Shown here: positions 34,401-49,000 of the stretch, piece by piece
Numbering within the stretch: the stretch's first letter is position 1
Layout of the letters: each line of letters starts with the position of its first letter
NCBI GenBank assembly: GCA_933228675.1
Contig: OW121742.1
Coordinates: 21,699,994-21,763,993 of the forward strand
DNA length: 64,000 bases
Direction: 5' to 3'
Origin: Stomorhina lunata
Lineage: Eukaryota; Arthropoda; Insecta; Diptera; Rhiniidae
Program-made: the position numbers and the translations under genes
The notes under the pieces: generated by a model
The model's input: only the letters and a program-made list of their open reading frames with translations
Database searches by the model: none
Told to the model about the DNA's origin: nothing

Positions 34401-36575
34401 GTCGTTAGGCAAAGATTTCGTTGATTTTTCCCCGAACCCTATCTTTATATAAATTTTGTTTGTAAACTTTTTTCTGTTTGTTTTTTCTATCTATTACTGT
34501 GAAAATATTTTAAGTTTTTCTTTAGTTGTTTTTCACTTTTTCATATAGAATTTTCTTTTTGTGTTGTTGTTGTTTTTTGTTCGCTAAGGTTCATCTCATG
34601 TTCATGTTAGTTTAAGTTTTTCTCCTCTTGTTTTGAAATGTGGTTTAAAACTTATTTTTATTTTTTCTATAGATTTTACTTATTTGCAGAAAAATCTTCT
34701 TTAAAATTTCAGTTATTATTTAAAAATTGTTAGTAGAGAAATTGTCATTCTAACATCTGTTGTTAATAGTTTTTTTTTATGAAGTTTTTCCTTATTTTTT
34801 TTATTCCTGAGAAGAGTTTATAAAAATGCATAAAGTGAATAAGTTGAAAATGAACTTTTAAATTAAGAAGTTGTAAAAAAAACTGTTTATGATTTGACAT
34901 CGTTAGATGGGGCGAGAAGTTTATAGTGAAGTTGGGGGATAAATGCTTATTTTGTGGATCATGGATCAAAAGTACTTTTTTTAATTTCTTTTATAGTTTT
35001 AAAAGTATGACATATCGTTATTTAGCGAGAAAATACTTTATTATAAATTTTTATAGTTTTTTTTTCGTTTAGTATTAAACGAAATTGAAAAGCCACAAAA
35101 GCTCGTCATTTTACCCCCCTCTTCCCAATTCTCTGTCATTGTAATATGGAGAAGGGTTGTGTTGGAAGTGTTTGGAAAATCAAAGAAAGATTATGGCATT
35201 TCTATGGAATTTTATTATTTTTTTTTCCTTTAAAAACCCAATGCCATTTTTGATTAAGCAAATTAAGAAAAATTAATTTATGCTTCTAGTTATTGACTTG
35301 TATTTATGTACAAATTAATTATATACAATTATGCTTGAATAAATACGCCTATAAATATGCTATACAAATACAAAGTAAATGCATTTAATACCCAAGATTT
35401 CAGTTCAAATAATTTATATTTATAACCCAAGTGCAAATATTGTATTTATTCTAAGAAGTCAATTTATAAGATTATTAACACATTTCTGCAAATAAGATTA
35501 AGAAGAAATAAATCAAGTTAATGGTTATATAATTATTTGCAATTAATTATGTTTAAAATCCCTAAAGCTAAGAGCAAAATGTGTGAGGATTTTTAACAGA
35601 CAATAAAAATTTTAACAGGAAAGAAATATTTTGAAATATTTGAAATTAGATAAAAACACTGGTCAACAGGCAAATTAAAATCATGTTAAACTACTTTTTT
35701 TATACGTAAACTCAAAAAATTCAAAATATTTTGAAATTTTTTTTTTAATTTTGGGATTTTTGAAAATGTTGTCCTAGTTAAATTGCCATATTCTGAAAAC
35801 GGCTTACTCAATTTTATTGAAAAAGACATTAAAGGATTAAGAACATAATTTCCCTTTATTCGTGCTAATACAAAATTTGTGTGTGTTCAACGGTTTTAGA
35901 GATATTTACTTTACAATTTAAGAAAAAAATTTTGTGTCAAATCCAAAAAAAAAATATTTTTTAAAAATTCATAAAAAATAGAAAATCAAAAATTCTTGCC
36001 AAAATTTCTGTGCGAAAATGAAACTAGAGTATGCCAACTAATATAAGCGTTTTTTATGAAAATCCATCAATTAGTATTGATTTTATTAAGAATAATGTGA
36101 AAAGACCCAAAATTTTGTTTCATAAAAAAATTTTGTTATACAAATCCTATTATTTTCAGATAAAATAAAGTAACGACCACAATTTTTAAAATACTTTTCC
36201 GAAACTTTTCATAAAATATTTTTATATTTCATTCAACTTAAAAACCATTTCCTTGCTATCATCGTTTTACTGACAACAAAATAGAATTTAAGAATAATAC
36301 AAAATTTTGCTACTGTCCCCATTTTTATAAATTTTATTTATTTTGTATTTTTTTCAACTACATTTCCGAGAATATATAATTATGCATGTAATCGCAATAG
36401 AGGGAAAAATTAATTTTATTCATTATCATAAAACCTGTATCCGAGTGTGTGGTTTGAGTTTTTATTTGACTCATTTAATGTAACTTTAGTACAAATAATT
36501 GGGTCAATAGACAATGCAAAGTTTTATAAAATGATATTAATACATTTTAAATATGTTAAGCTAAAACACGAAGGC
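34401..36575. other. Unique intronic DNA
   Basis: About 2.2 kb of AT-rich sequence without satellite. The minus-strand frame at 34763-34969 is not recognisable. No exon or RNA gene is visible. Confidence 0.5.
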
Positions 36576-37195
36576 AGTTTAAAAAGTCCTATTGAAAAAT
36601 TTCCATATTAAAAAATTTTCCATATGAAATTTTTTCTAAAAAAAAAATTTCAATATGAAATTTTTTATATAGAAAAATTTTCAGTATGAAATTTTTTCTA
36701 TAGAAATATTTTCAATATCAAATTTTTTTTCTATAAACATTTTCAATATGAAATTTTTTCTACAGAAAAATTTTCAATATTTTTTCTATCGAAAAATTTT
36801 CAATAGGAAATTTTTTCTATGCAAAAATTTTCGCTATGAAATTTTTTCTATAGAAAAATTTTTGCTATGAAATTTTTTCTATAGAAAAATTTTAATTATA
36901 AATTTTTTTCTATAGAAAATTTTTCATTATGAAATTCTTTCTATAGAAAAATTTTCGATTTGAAATTTTTTCTATAGAAAAATTTTTATTATGAAATTTT
37001 TTCTATAGAAAAATTTTCATTATGAAATTTTTTCTATAGAAAAATTTTCATTATGAAATTTTTTCTATAGAAAAATTTTCATTATGAAATTTTTTCTATA
37101 GAAAAATTTTCATTATGAAATTTTTTCTATAGAAAAATTTTCATTATGAAATTTTTTCTATAGAAAAATTTTCATTACGAATTTGTTTCTATCGA
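36576..37195. repeat. Satellite array F (31-bp unit, spacer CATTATG)
   Basis: A degenerate left part has ATATGAAA spacers, then about seven regular copies of TTTTTTCTATAGAAAAA with CATTATGAAA near 37000-37180. The spacer is close to the inverted block of array A. Confidence 0.9.
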
Positions 37196-38060
37196 AAACT
37201 CATCTTTCTCCCATCCAATACTAACACTTGTTACCATATGCCACAAAAGTATAGTTTACATAATAAATATGTATCATCATTTTGTCTCTACAAATATAAA
37301 AATGCATCAGGTTTAATTATGATTTTAATATAAATAAAAGATAAATTAACATTAACGTCATCATTATTTAATGATTAAAATGCGAAATATTTACTTTAAA
37401 CAAATAAATTATTTACAGACTCATACGAGTATTACACTTTTTATAATTAAAAACTTCTGTGTAACATTAAAACGCAGAGGATTAATAATGAAAGGTTGTA
37501 CCCGAAGTAAAGTTAACATTTTTAAAATAGTTAACTTTGCTTTCATAGTACATAGTAATGTTAAATGGATCACATTCTTGTATATATTAGGATTACTTTT
37601 GGACTAGTATAATCTACTAAGAGTGCTCCTTAAAAGCGTGTCAGGGGTAGTCACAATTTTTGTAGGGGATAAACAAAAGTGCAAAGAATCCAAAACTGTT
37701 TCTAAAAATCTTTTCGTTTACAAACTTTTTAACGTTTTTAAAATTTATTTTATTTCACACGAAAATGGGAAATTATATTGAAATTACTTTTATTAACTGA
37801 AATATTTAATAACTTATGTAACAAAATTAATTTAAATTTAAGCTTTTTGGGATATTAAATTTAGTAAAATAAATAAATGAAAATTTCCCATTGAAATGTC
37901 AATTAAGGATTAACATGAATAAATATTTTATATCTTATGTTATAATTAATTAAAAAAATATTGGTGATAATTTAAGTGGCAAATAAAGGATGAAGAAAAA
38001 AAAGATAAAAGGAATATTTATAAAAATAAAAGTATATATAAAAAAATTCAATTCTAAAAC
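37196..38060. other. Unique intronic DNA
   Basis: A 78-codon frame at 37371-37607 has no recognisable domain and lies in AT-rich intron, so it is not called as a gene. Confidence 0.5.
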
Positions 38061-41000
38061 AAATAAATTTTTAAGAAAACATTTTTTATATCAAACAATT
38101 TTCGAAAGAAAATTTTTTTATTGAAAAATTCTCTACAGAAAAATTTTATTATCGACAAATTTTCTGAAGTAAATTATAATATCGAAAATTTTCTATAGAC
38201 AAATTTATAAATAAAAATTTGTATCTAAAAATTTTCGATAGAAAAATTTAAATATCAAAATTTTTTTATAGAAAAATTTTTTATTGAAACATTTTTTTAT
38301 CGAAAAATTTTTTATAGGCAAATTTTTTTATCGAAAAATTTTCTATAGAGAAGCTTTCTATAAAAAAATAAATAGAATTTTTTTTAATAAACTTAAAGCT
38401 TAAAATATTTTTATATAAACAATTTTTATCGAAAAATTTTCTATAGCAAATTTTTTTTTATCGAAAAATTGTCTATAGAAAGTTTTTTCGCTTTTTTAGA
38501 AAAATTTTTTTATCGAACAATTTTTTATATAAAAATTTTATCGAACAATTTTACATATAGAAAAATTTTAATATCGAAAAATTTCTATAGAAAAATCTTT
38601 TTATCGAAAAATTTTCTATACAAATTTTTTTTATCGAAACGTTTTTATATAAAAACTTTATCGAACAATTTTATATAGAAAAATGTTTATATAAAAATTT
38701 TTATATCGAAAAATTTTCTATAGAAACCATTTTTTATAGAAAAATTTTCTTTTTTTTTATAGAAAATTTTTGGCAAAAATTTTCTACACAAAAAAATTTT
38801 TATCAAAAAATTTTCTATACAAAAATTTTTCTATCAACAAATTGTCAAGAAAAATTTTTTATATAAAAATTTTAATATCGAAGAATTTTCTATAGAAAAC
38901 CTTTTTACCAAAAAATTGTCTATAGAAAATTTTTTCGTTTTTTTAGAAAAATTTTCTATAGCAAAATTTTTTTTATCGAAAAATTTTGTAAATAAAAATT
39001 TTATCGAACAATTTTATATAAATTTTTTTTTTATAAAAAAAATTTTAATATCGAAAAATTTTCTATAAAAAAATCTTTTTATCGAAAAATTTTCTCTCGA
39101 AAAATTTATCGAAAAATTTTCTTTTTTTATAGAAAAATTGTTGACAAAAAAAAACTTTCATCGAAACATTTTCTATATAAACATTTTTCTATCAACAAAT
39201 TTTTTTATGTTAGAAACTTTTTTTAGAAATTTTCTATAGAAAAAAAATTTTATCAAAAAAGCTTTTATAGAATTTTTTTAACGAAAAATATCTATAAAAA
39301 GTTTCTGTATCGAAAAATTTTTTATCAAAAATTTCTTTATCGAAAATTTATCTTTAGAAAAATTTCTTTATCGAAAATTTTTCTTTAGAAAAATTTCTTA
39401 TTCGAATATTTTTTTTAGAAAAATTTTTTTATCGAAAAATTTTCTATAGAAACCATTTTTATATCGAAAAATTTTCTATAGAAAATTTTTTATTTCGAAA
39501 AATTTTCTATAGAAAATTTTTTATTTCGAAAAATTTTCTATAGAAAATTTTTTATTTCGAAAAATTTTCTATAGAAAATTTTTTATTTCGAAAAATTTTC
39601 TATAGAAAATTTTTTATTTCGAAAAATTTTCTATAGAAAATTTTTTATTTCGAAAAATTTTCTATAGAAAATTTTTTATAACGAAAAATTTTCTATAGAA
39701 AATTTTTTATTTCGAAAAATTTTCTATAGAAAATTTTTTATTTCGAAAAATTTTCTATAGAAAATTTTTTATTTCGAAAAATTTTCTATAGAAAATTTTT
39801 TATTTCGAAAAATTTTCTATAGAAAATTTTTTATTTCGAAAAATTTTCTATAGAAAATTTTTTATTTCGAAAAATTTTCTATAGAAAATTTTTTATAACG
39901 AAAAATTTTCTATAGAAAATTTTTTATAAGGAAAAATTTTCTATAGAAAATTTTTTATTTCGAAAAATTTTCTATAGAAAATTTTTTATATCGAAAAATT
40001 TTCTATAGACAATTTTTTATATCGAAAAATTTTCTATAGAAAATTTTTTATTTCGAAAAATTTTCTATATAGAAAATTTTTTATTTCGAAAAATTTTCTA
40101 TAGAAAATTTTTTATTTCGAAAAATTTTCTATAGAAAATTTTTTATTTCGAATAATTTTCTATAGAAAATTTTATATTTCGAAAAATTTTCTATAGAAAA
40201 TTTTTTATTTCGAAAAATTTTCTATAGAAAATTTTTTATTTCGAAAAATTGTCTATAGAAAATTTTTTATTTCGAAAAATTTTCTATAGAAAATTTTTTA
40301 TTTCGAAAAATTTTCTATAGAAAATTTTTTATTTCGAAAAATTTTCTATAGAAAATTTTTTATTTCGAAAAATTTTCTATAGAAAATTTTTTATAACGAA
40401 AAATTTTCTATAGAAAATTTTTTATTTCGAAAAATTTTCTATAGAAAATTTTTTATTTCGAAAAATTTTCTATAGAAAATTTTTTATTTCGAAAAATTTT
40501 CTATAGAAAATTTTTTATTTCGAAAAATTTTCTATAGAAAATTTTTTATTTCGAAAAATTTTCTATAGAAAATTTTTTATAACGAAAAATTTTCTATAGA
40601 AAATTTTTTATAAGGAAAAATTTTCTATAGAAAATTTTTTATTTCGAAAAATTTTCTATAGAAAATTTTTTATATCGAAAAATTTTCTATAGACAATTTT
40701 TTATATCGAAAAATTTTCTATAGAAAATTTTTTATTTCGAAAAATTTTCTATATAGAAAATTTTTTATTTCGAAAAATTTTCTATAGAAAATTTTTTATT
40801 TCGAAAAATTTTCTATAGAAAATTTTTTATTTCGAATAATTTTCTATAGAAAATTTTATATTTCGAAAAATTTTCTATAGAAAATTTTTTATTTCGAAAA
40901 ATTTTCTATAGAAAATTTTCTATAGAAAATTTTTTATTTCGAAAAATTGTCTATAGAAAATTTTTTATTTCGAAAAATTTTCTATAGAAAATTTTTTATT

Positions 41001-43310
41001 TCTAAAAATTTTCTATAGAAAATTTTTTATTTCCAAAAATTTTCTAAAGAAAAATTTTTTATCGAAAATTTTTCTGTAGAAAAGTTTGTTTATTAAAAAT
41101 TTTTCTATAGAAAAAATTTTTTATCGAAAATTTTTCTATAGAAAAATTTTTTTATCCAAAAATTTTCTATAGAAAAATTTTTTTTATCCAAAAATTTTTT
41201 ATATCGAAAAATTTTCTATAGAAAATTTTTTGTATCGAAAAATTTTCTATAGAAAATTTTTTGTATCGAAAAATTTTCTATAGAAAATTTTTTGTATCGA
41301 AAAATTTTCTATAGCAAATTTTTGATATCGAAAATTTTTCTATAGAAAAATTTTTTTATCGAAAATTTTTTTATAGAAAAATTTTTTTATCGAAAAATTT
41401 TCTATAGAAAAATTTTTATAACGAAAAATTTTCTATAGAAAATTTTTTATAACGAAAAATTTTCTATAGAAAATTTTTTATTTCGAAAAATTTTCTATAG
41501 AAAATTTTTTATATCGAAAAATTTTCTATAGACAATTTTTTATATCGAAAAATTTTCTATAGAAAATTTTTTATTTCGAAAAATTTTCTATATAGAAAAT
41601 TTTTTATTTCGAAAAATTTTCTATAGAAAATTTTTTATTTCGAAAAATTTTCTATAGAAAATTTTTTATTTCGAATAATTTTCTATAGAAAATTTTATAT
41701 TTCGAAAAATTTTCTATAGAAAATTTTTTATTTCGAAAAATTTTCTATAGAAAATTTTTTATTTCGAAAAATTGTCTATAGAAAATTTTTTATTTCGAAA
41801 AATTTTCTATAGAAAATTTTTTATTTCGAAAAATTTTCTATAGAAAATTTTTTATTTCGAAAAATTTTCTATAGAAAATTTTTTATTTCGAAAAATTTTC
41901 TATAGAAAATTTTTTATTTCGAAAAATTTTCTATAGAAAATTTTTTATAACGAAAAATTTTCTATAGAAAATTTTTTATTTCGAAAAATTTTCTATAGAA
42001 AATTTTTTATTTCGAAAAATTTTCTATAGAAAATTTTTTATTTCGAAAAATTTTCTATAGAAAATTTTTTATTTCGAAAAATTTTCTATAGAAAATTTTT
42101 TATTTCGAAAAATTTTCTATAGAAAATTTTTTATAACGAAAAATTTTCTATAGAAAATTTTTTATAAGGAAAAATTTTCTATAGAAAATTTTTTATTTCG
42201 AAAAATTTTCTATAGAAAATTTTTTATATCGAAAAATTTTCTATAGACAATTTTTTATATCGAAAAATTTTCTATAGAAAATTTTTTATTTCGAAAAATT
42301 TTCTATATAGAAAATTTTTTATTTCGAAAAATTTTCTATAGAAAATTTTTTATTTCGAAAAATTTTCTATAGAAAATTTTTTATTTCGAATAATTTTCTA
42401 TAGAAAATTTTATATTTCGAAAAATTTTCTATAGAAAATTTTTTATTTCGAAAAATTTTCTATAGAAAATTTTCTATAGAAAATTTTTTATTTCGAAAAA
42501 TTGTCTATAGAAAATTTTTTATTTCGAAAAATTTTCTATAGAAAATTTTTTATTTCTAAAAATTTTCTATAGAAAATTTTTTATTTCCAAAAATTTTCTA
42601 AAGAAAAATTTTTTATCGAAAATTTTTCTGTAGAAAAGTTTGTTTATTAAAAATTTTTCTATAGAAAAAATTTTTTATCGAAAATTTTTCTATAGAAAAA
42701 TTTTTTTATCCAAAAATTTTCTATAGAAAAATTTTTTTTATCCAAAAATTTTTTATATCGAAAAATTTTCTATAGAAAATTTTTTGTATCGAAAAATTTT
42801 CTATAGAAAATTTTTTGTATCGAAAAATTTTCTATAGAAAATTTTTTGTATCGAAAAATTTTCTATAGCAAATTTTTTATATCGAAAATTTTTCTATAGA
42901 AAAATTTTTTTATCGAAAATTTTTTTATAGAAAAATTTTTTTATCGAAAAATTTTCTATAGAAAAATTTTTATAACGAAAAATTTTCTATAGAAAATTTT
43001 TTATAACGAAAAATTTTCTATAGAAAATTTTTTATATGGAAAATTTTTCTATAGAAAATTTATTATATCGAAAATTTTTCTATAGAAAATCTTTTATATC
43101 GAAAATTTTTCTATAGAAAATCTTTTATATCGAAAATTTTTGTATAGAAAAATTTTTTTATCGAAAAATTTTTTTATTGAAAATTTTTCTATAGAAAAAA
43201 TTTTTTATCGAAAATTATTCTATAGAAAAATTTTTTTATCGAAAATTTTTCTATAGAAAAATTTTTTTATCGATAATTTTTCTATAGAAAAATTTTTTTT
43301 ATCGAAAAAT
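38061..43310. repeat. Satellite array G with higher-order structure (31-bp unit, spacer ATTTCG)
   Basis: Core TTTTCTATAGAAAA with spacer TTATTTCGAAAA. 38061-39440 is degenerate and 39440-43000 is regular with shared rare variants. A variant string (TTCC spacer, CTAAAG and CTGTAG cores, then GTATCG units) at about 41030-41300 recurs at about 42585-42860, an offset of 1554 bp. A CTATATAG core variant marks about 40070, 40752, 41590 and 42305. Segmental duplication inside the array is evident. Confidence 0.93.
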
Positions 43311-44660
43311 TAAATAGTTATATTTATTATAATGAAAAATATTATTCCATTTATTTTTATTTAACTTCCCTTTGAAATACTTATAAAGGAATTTGTTTGC
43401 AATATTTAAATACTAAAAGGAAATAAAATTTTATATGTATGTATGTATGTATTTATGTACTCGTGTGTAATCTGATTAAATTTTATTTTTTTTTTCTTTT
43501 CTGAAAATACAAGTAAAATTTGATGTGAACTTTTACCTTAAACAAATATTTTAGTTAGTCAGACCATGAAAATGCTCCGTTCGGAGCTCAATCCACTCGC
43601 ACTGTTACACACATGACGTTAATGATGATGATAATGATTATTTTGATGATGATGATAAACAGAAAATTTAGCAATTTTTTAATTAAAAGTTAAATAAAAC
43701 AAATAACTAATTAAAAGTAAATATGAAACATCTCCTTTTCTCGTATTCGTTTTCGAATTCGTAATTATTGTATGTTCAGGTTCAAATTCCGAGAATGGAA
43801 AATAAAGTTTAACTGGTCCGGAGAGTAGTTAAAAAAATACTGGCAATACACATTTACATCATCATCATTATCAGCCTCATCATCTGCCAAAAATGTTGAT
43901 GATTATGTAGGGAAAGGTAAGGAGATGGGGTCAAGGTTAAGCATTTCTCAAATATTTTGTGTTAATGGTTTTTTGAGGAAAACATTTTGTGTTTTAGATT
44001 AATTAAAGTATTCAAATGAAATATAGTTTTTCTTTAAATTTTCTTTTAAATGCTTTTAAATGATTCAGTTTTGGGCTGGGCGACGATGAAGTATAAAATA
44101 TTAGATATGACATTTTTTTTTTGTATATAAATCTGTAGTCCTTAACTAACTCAAAAAACAGACTCCCAGTATTTTTTGCCAAATTATTTAAACTAATACT
44201 TATTTATTTAAATAAAAGCTCTGTGGTTTAATTTAATAAAATTACAATTAATATAAATATTTAATACTGATTTGATAACAAAAAGTCATTAATATCAATT
44301 ATTGAATTTATTCGCACACATAAAACTTTTTTTATATTTTTATAAATAATTCATAACCATCAATTTTCATAATTAAATAAATTCAAATTATAAAAAATTA
44401 ACATAATTATTTTTTGTAATTTAATTAAAAACATTATTTTTTATTGGGATTAAATTGCGTTTTCCTGTTAAATATTGTATATATTTGATTTTTTATAATT
44501 ATTTAGGATAATTTAACAAATTATTGAAATAATTTGATTTTATTTCTTTAATGAAAATTGAAAAAAAGTTAATTATTGATAATGATTGAAATTTTTAAAA
44601 GGCTTTAATGCTCATTTTTAGCTTTATTGATATATAAACGGTCGTTTAAAATATATGATT
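43311..44660. other. Unique intronic DNA with short simple repeats
   Basis: Contains TATG repeats near 43434-43455 and GAT/CAT-rich tracts at about 43620-43660 and 43857-43885. No exon is visible. Confidence 0.55.
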
Positions 44661-47600
44661 CCGTAAATTTCATATAGAAAATTTTCTATGGAATAATTTT
44701 ATATACAACATTTTTTAAAGTAAAAATTCATACAGAAAATTTTCTACAGCTAAAGTTTATTTAGAAAATTTTCAATAGAAAAATCTTACATAGAAAATTT
44801 TCTATAGAAAAAGTTTATATAGAAAATTTATAAAATAAAGTAAAATTTTATATAGAAATTTTTTTATAGAAAAATTTTATATAGAAAATTTCTATGGAAA
44901 AATTTCAATAACAAATTTTCTATGGAAATATTTTACATAAAAAACTTTCGATAGAAAAATTTCACATAGAAAATTTACTATAGAAAAATTTCATATAAAA
45001 AAATTTCATATAAAAAAAATTTCACATAATAAATTTTCTATAGAAAATTTCATACAGAAATTTTTTATAGAAAAATTTCATATAGAAAATTTACTACAAA
45101 AAAATTGTCTATAGAAAATTGTCCATAGAAAAATTGTATATAGAACATTTTCTATGGAAAAATTTCATATTGAAAATTTTTATATTGACAATTTTTTCTA
45201 GAAGAATTAAATTTAGAACATTTTTGCTAACGAAATTTCCTAATTAAAACTTTATTAAGAAAACTTTTATGTAAAAAATTTCATTTAAAAAATTTTCTAT
45301 AAAAAATTTCGTTTACAAAAATTTCTATTCAAAAATTTTATATAGAAAAATTTCTATTCAAAAATTTTATATAGAAAAATTTCTATTCAAAAATTTTATA
45401 TAGAAAAATTTCATATAGAAAATTTTCTATAGAAAAATTTCATATAGAAAATTTTCTATAGAAAAATTTCATATAGAAAATTTTCTATAGAAAAATTTCA
45501 TATAGAAAATTTTCTATAGAAAAATTTCATATAGAAAATTTTCTATAGAAAAATTTCATATAAAAAATTTTCTATAGAAAAATTTCATATAGAAAATTTT
45601 CTATAGAAAAATTTCATATAGAAAATTTTCTATAGAAAAATTTCATATAGAAAATTTTCTATAGAAAAATTTCATATAGAAAATTTTCTATAGAAAAATT
45701 TCATATAGAAAATTTTCTATAGAAAAATTTCATATAGAAAATTTTCTATAGAAAAATTTCATATAAAAAATTTTCTATAGAAAAATTTCATATAGAAAAT
45801 TTTCTATAGAAAAATTTCATATAGAAAATTTTCTATAGAAAAATTTCATATAGAAAATTTTCTATAGAAAAATTTCATATAGAAAATTTTCTATAGAAAA
45901 ATTTCATATAGAAAATTTTCTATAAAAAAATTTCATATAGAAGATTTTCTATAGAAAAATTTCATATAGAAAATTTTCTATAGAAAAATTTCATATAGAA
46001 AATTTTCTATAGAAAAATTTCATATAGAAAATTTTCTATAAAAAAATTTCATATAGAAAATTTTCTATAGAAAAATTTCATATAGAAAATTTTCTATAGA
46101 AAAATTTCATATAGAAAATTTTCTATAGAAAAATTTCATATAGAAAATTTTCTATAGAAAAATTTCATATAGAAAATTTTCTATAGAAAAATTTCATATA
46201 GAAAATTTTCTATAGAAAAATTTCATACAGAAAATTTTCTATAGAAAAATTTCATATAGAAAATTTTCTATAGAAAAATTTCATATAGAAAATTTTCTAT
46301 AGAAAAATTTCATATAGAAAATTTTCTATAGAAAAATTTCATATAAAAAATTTTCTATAGAAAAATTTCATATAGAAAATTTTCTATAGAAAAATTTCAT
46401 ATAGAAAATTTTCTATAGAAAAATTTCATATAGAAAATTTTCTATAGAAAAATTTCATATAGAAAATTTTCTATAAAAAAATTTCATATAGAAAATTTTC
46501 TATAGAAAAATTTCATATAGAAAATTTTCTATAGAAAAATTTCATATAGAAAATTTTCTATAGAAAAATTTCATATAGAAAATTTTCTATAGAAAAATTT
46601 CATATAGAAAATTTTCTATAGAAAAATTTCATATAGAAAATTTTCTATAGAAAAATTTCATATAGAAAATTTTCTATAGAAAAATTTCATATAGAAAATT
46701 TTCTATAGAAAAATTTCATATAGAAAATTTTCTATAGAAAAATTTCATATAGAAAATTTTCTATAGAAAAATTTCATATAGAAAATTTTCTATAGAAAAA
46801 TTTCATATAGAAAATTTTCTATAGAAAAATTTCATATAGAAAATTTTCTATAGAAAAATTTCATATAGAAAATTTTCTATAGAAAAATTTCATATAGAAA
46901 ATTTTCTATAGAAAAATTTCATATAGAAAATTTTCTATAGAAAAATTTCATATAGAAAATTTTCTATAGAAAAATTTCATATAGAAAATTTTCTATAGAA
47001 AAATTTCATATAGAAAATTTTCTATAGAAAAATTTCATATAGAAAATTTTCTATAGAAAAATTTCATATAGAAAATTTTCTATAGAAAAATTTCATATAG
47101 AAAATTTTCTATAGAAAAATTTCATATAGAAAATTTTCTATAGAAAAATTTCATATAGAAAATTTTCTATAGAAAAATTTCATATAGAAAATTTTCTATA
47201 GAAAAATTTCATATAGAAAATTTTCTATAGAAAAATTTCATATAGAAAATTTTCTATAGAAAAATTTCATATAGAAAATTTTCTATAGAAAAATTTCATA
47301 TAGAAAATTTTCTATAGAAAAATTTCATATAGAAAAATTTTCTATAGAAAAATTTCATAAAGAAAATTTTCTATAGAAAAATTTCATAAAGAAAATTTTC
47401 TATAGATAAATTTCATAAAGAAAATTTTCTATAGAAAAATTTCATAAAGAATATTTTCTATAGAAAAATTTCATAAAGAAAATTTTCTATAGAAAAGTTT
47501 TACATAGAAAATTTTCTCTAGAAAAATTTCATATAGAAAATTTTCTATAGAAAAATTTCATATAGAAAATTTTCTATAGAAAAATTTCATATAGAAAATT

Positions 47601-49000
47601 TTCTATAGAAAAATTTCATATAGAAAATTTTCTATAGAAAAATTTCATATAGAAAATTTTCTATAGAAAAATTTCATATAGAAAATTTTCTATAGAAAAA
47701 TTTCATATAGAAAAATTTTCTATAGAAAAATTTCATAAAGAAAATTTTCTATAGAAAAATTTCATAAAGAAAATTTTCTATAGATAAATTTCATAAAGAA
47801 AATTTTCTATAGAAAAATTTCATAAAGAATATTTTCTATAGAAAAATTTCATAAAGAAAATTTTCTATAGAAAAGTTTTACATAGAAAATTTTCTCTAGA
47901 AAAATTTCATATAGAAAATTTTCTATAGAAAAATTTCATATAGAAAATTTTCTATAGAAAAATTTCATATAGAAAATTTTCTATAGAAAAATTTCATATA
48001 GAAAATTTTCTATAGAAAAATTTCATATAGAAAATTTTCTATAGAAAAATTTCATATAGAAAATTTTCTATAGAAAAATTTCATATAGAAAATTTTCTAT
48101 AGAAAAATTTCATATAGAAAATTTTCTATAGAAAAATTTCATATAGAGAATTTTTTATAGAAAAATTTCATAAAGAAAATTTTCTATAGAAAAATTTCAT
48201 AAAGAAAATTTTCTATAGAAAAATTTCATAAGGAAAATTTTCTATAGATAAATTTCATAAAGAAAATTTTCTATAGAAAAATTTCATAAAGAATATTTTC
48301 TATAGAAAAATTTCATAAAGAAAATTTTCTATAGAAAAGTTTTCATAGAAAATTTTCTCTAGAAAAATTTCGTGTAAAAAATTTTTTATAGTAAAATTTC
48401 TCTCAGAAATTTTTTCATGGAAAACTTTCATATAGAAAATTTTCTATAGAAAAATTTAATATAGAAAATTTTCTATAGAAAAATTTCATATATAAAATTT
48501 TCTATAGAAAATTTTCTATAGAAAAATTTCTACAGAAAATTTTCTATGGAAAAATTACGTATGGAAAATTGTAGAAAAATTTCAGATAAACAATTTTTTA
48601 AAGAAAAATTTAATATAGAAACAATTTTATGGAAAAATTTCATATAGAAAAAATTTCATATGAAAATTTTTTATTGAAAAATTTTATATAGAATATTTTC
48701 TTTTAAATATAAAATTTTCTAAAGTTTGATGTGGTAGTTTTCTATAGTAAAATTTTGAAATGAAAGCTTGGATATAAATTAAATAGGAAAGTTTTTTTTT
48801 ATTAAACATTTTTAATACAAAATTTAACTTTTCTACTGAAATATTTTTATGTGAAATTTTTTAAGAAAAATTTTTTAAAATTAAATTTTCTATAAAAATT
48901 TTTAATATGAAATTTTATCTAAAAAAAAATCTATAGTAAATTTTATGCTATGAAATTTTTGTGAAAAATTTTTGTTTAAAATCAATGTTATCAAATAATT
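44661..49000. repeat. Satellite array H (29-bp unit, spacer CATATAG)
   Basis: The unit combines AAAATTTTCTATAGAAAA with ATTTCATATAG. It is regular from about 45400 to 48360 (roughly 100 units). A variant block (CATAAAG spacers, TAGATAAA, a GAAAAGTTTT unit, CTCTAG core) occurs three times, with markers at about 47403, 47781 and 48244. Confidence 0.95.

Noticed and set aside
37371..37607. 78-codon frame in the intron, considered as a possible next exon
   Set aside because: No leucine-rich-repeat pattern, no convincing acceptor in the required phase, and a composition typical of AT-rich non-coding DNA.
43760..43800. GGTTCAAATTCC, resembling a tRNA T-loop
   Set aside because: No acceptor stem, anticodon arm or D-loop can be placed around it.
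45400..47340. Regular repeat-spacer look suggestive of a CRISPR array
   Set aside because: Units are contiguous 29-bp tandem copies with identical, not unique, spacers, in an animal genome; this is satellite DNA.
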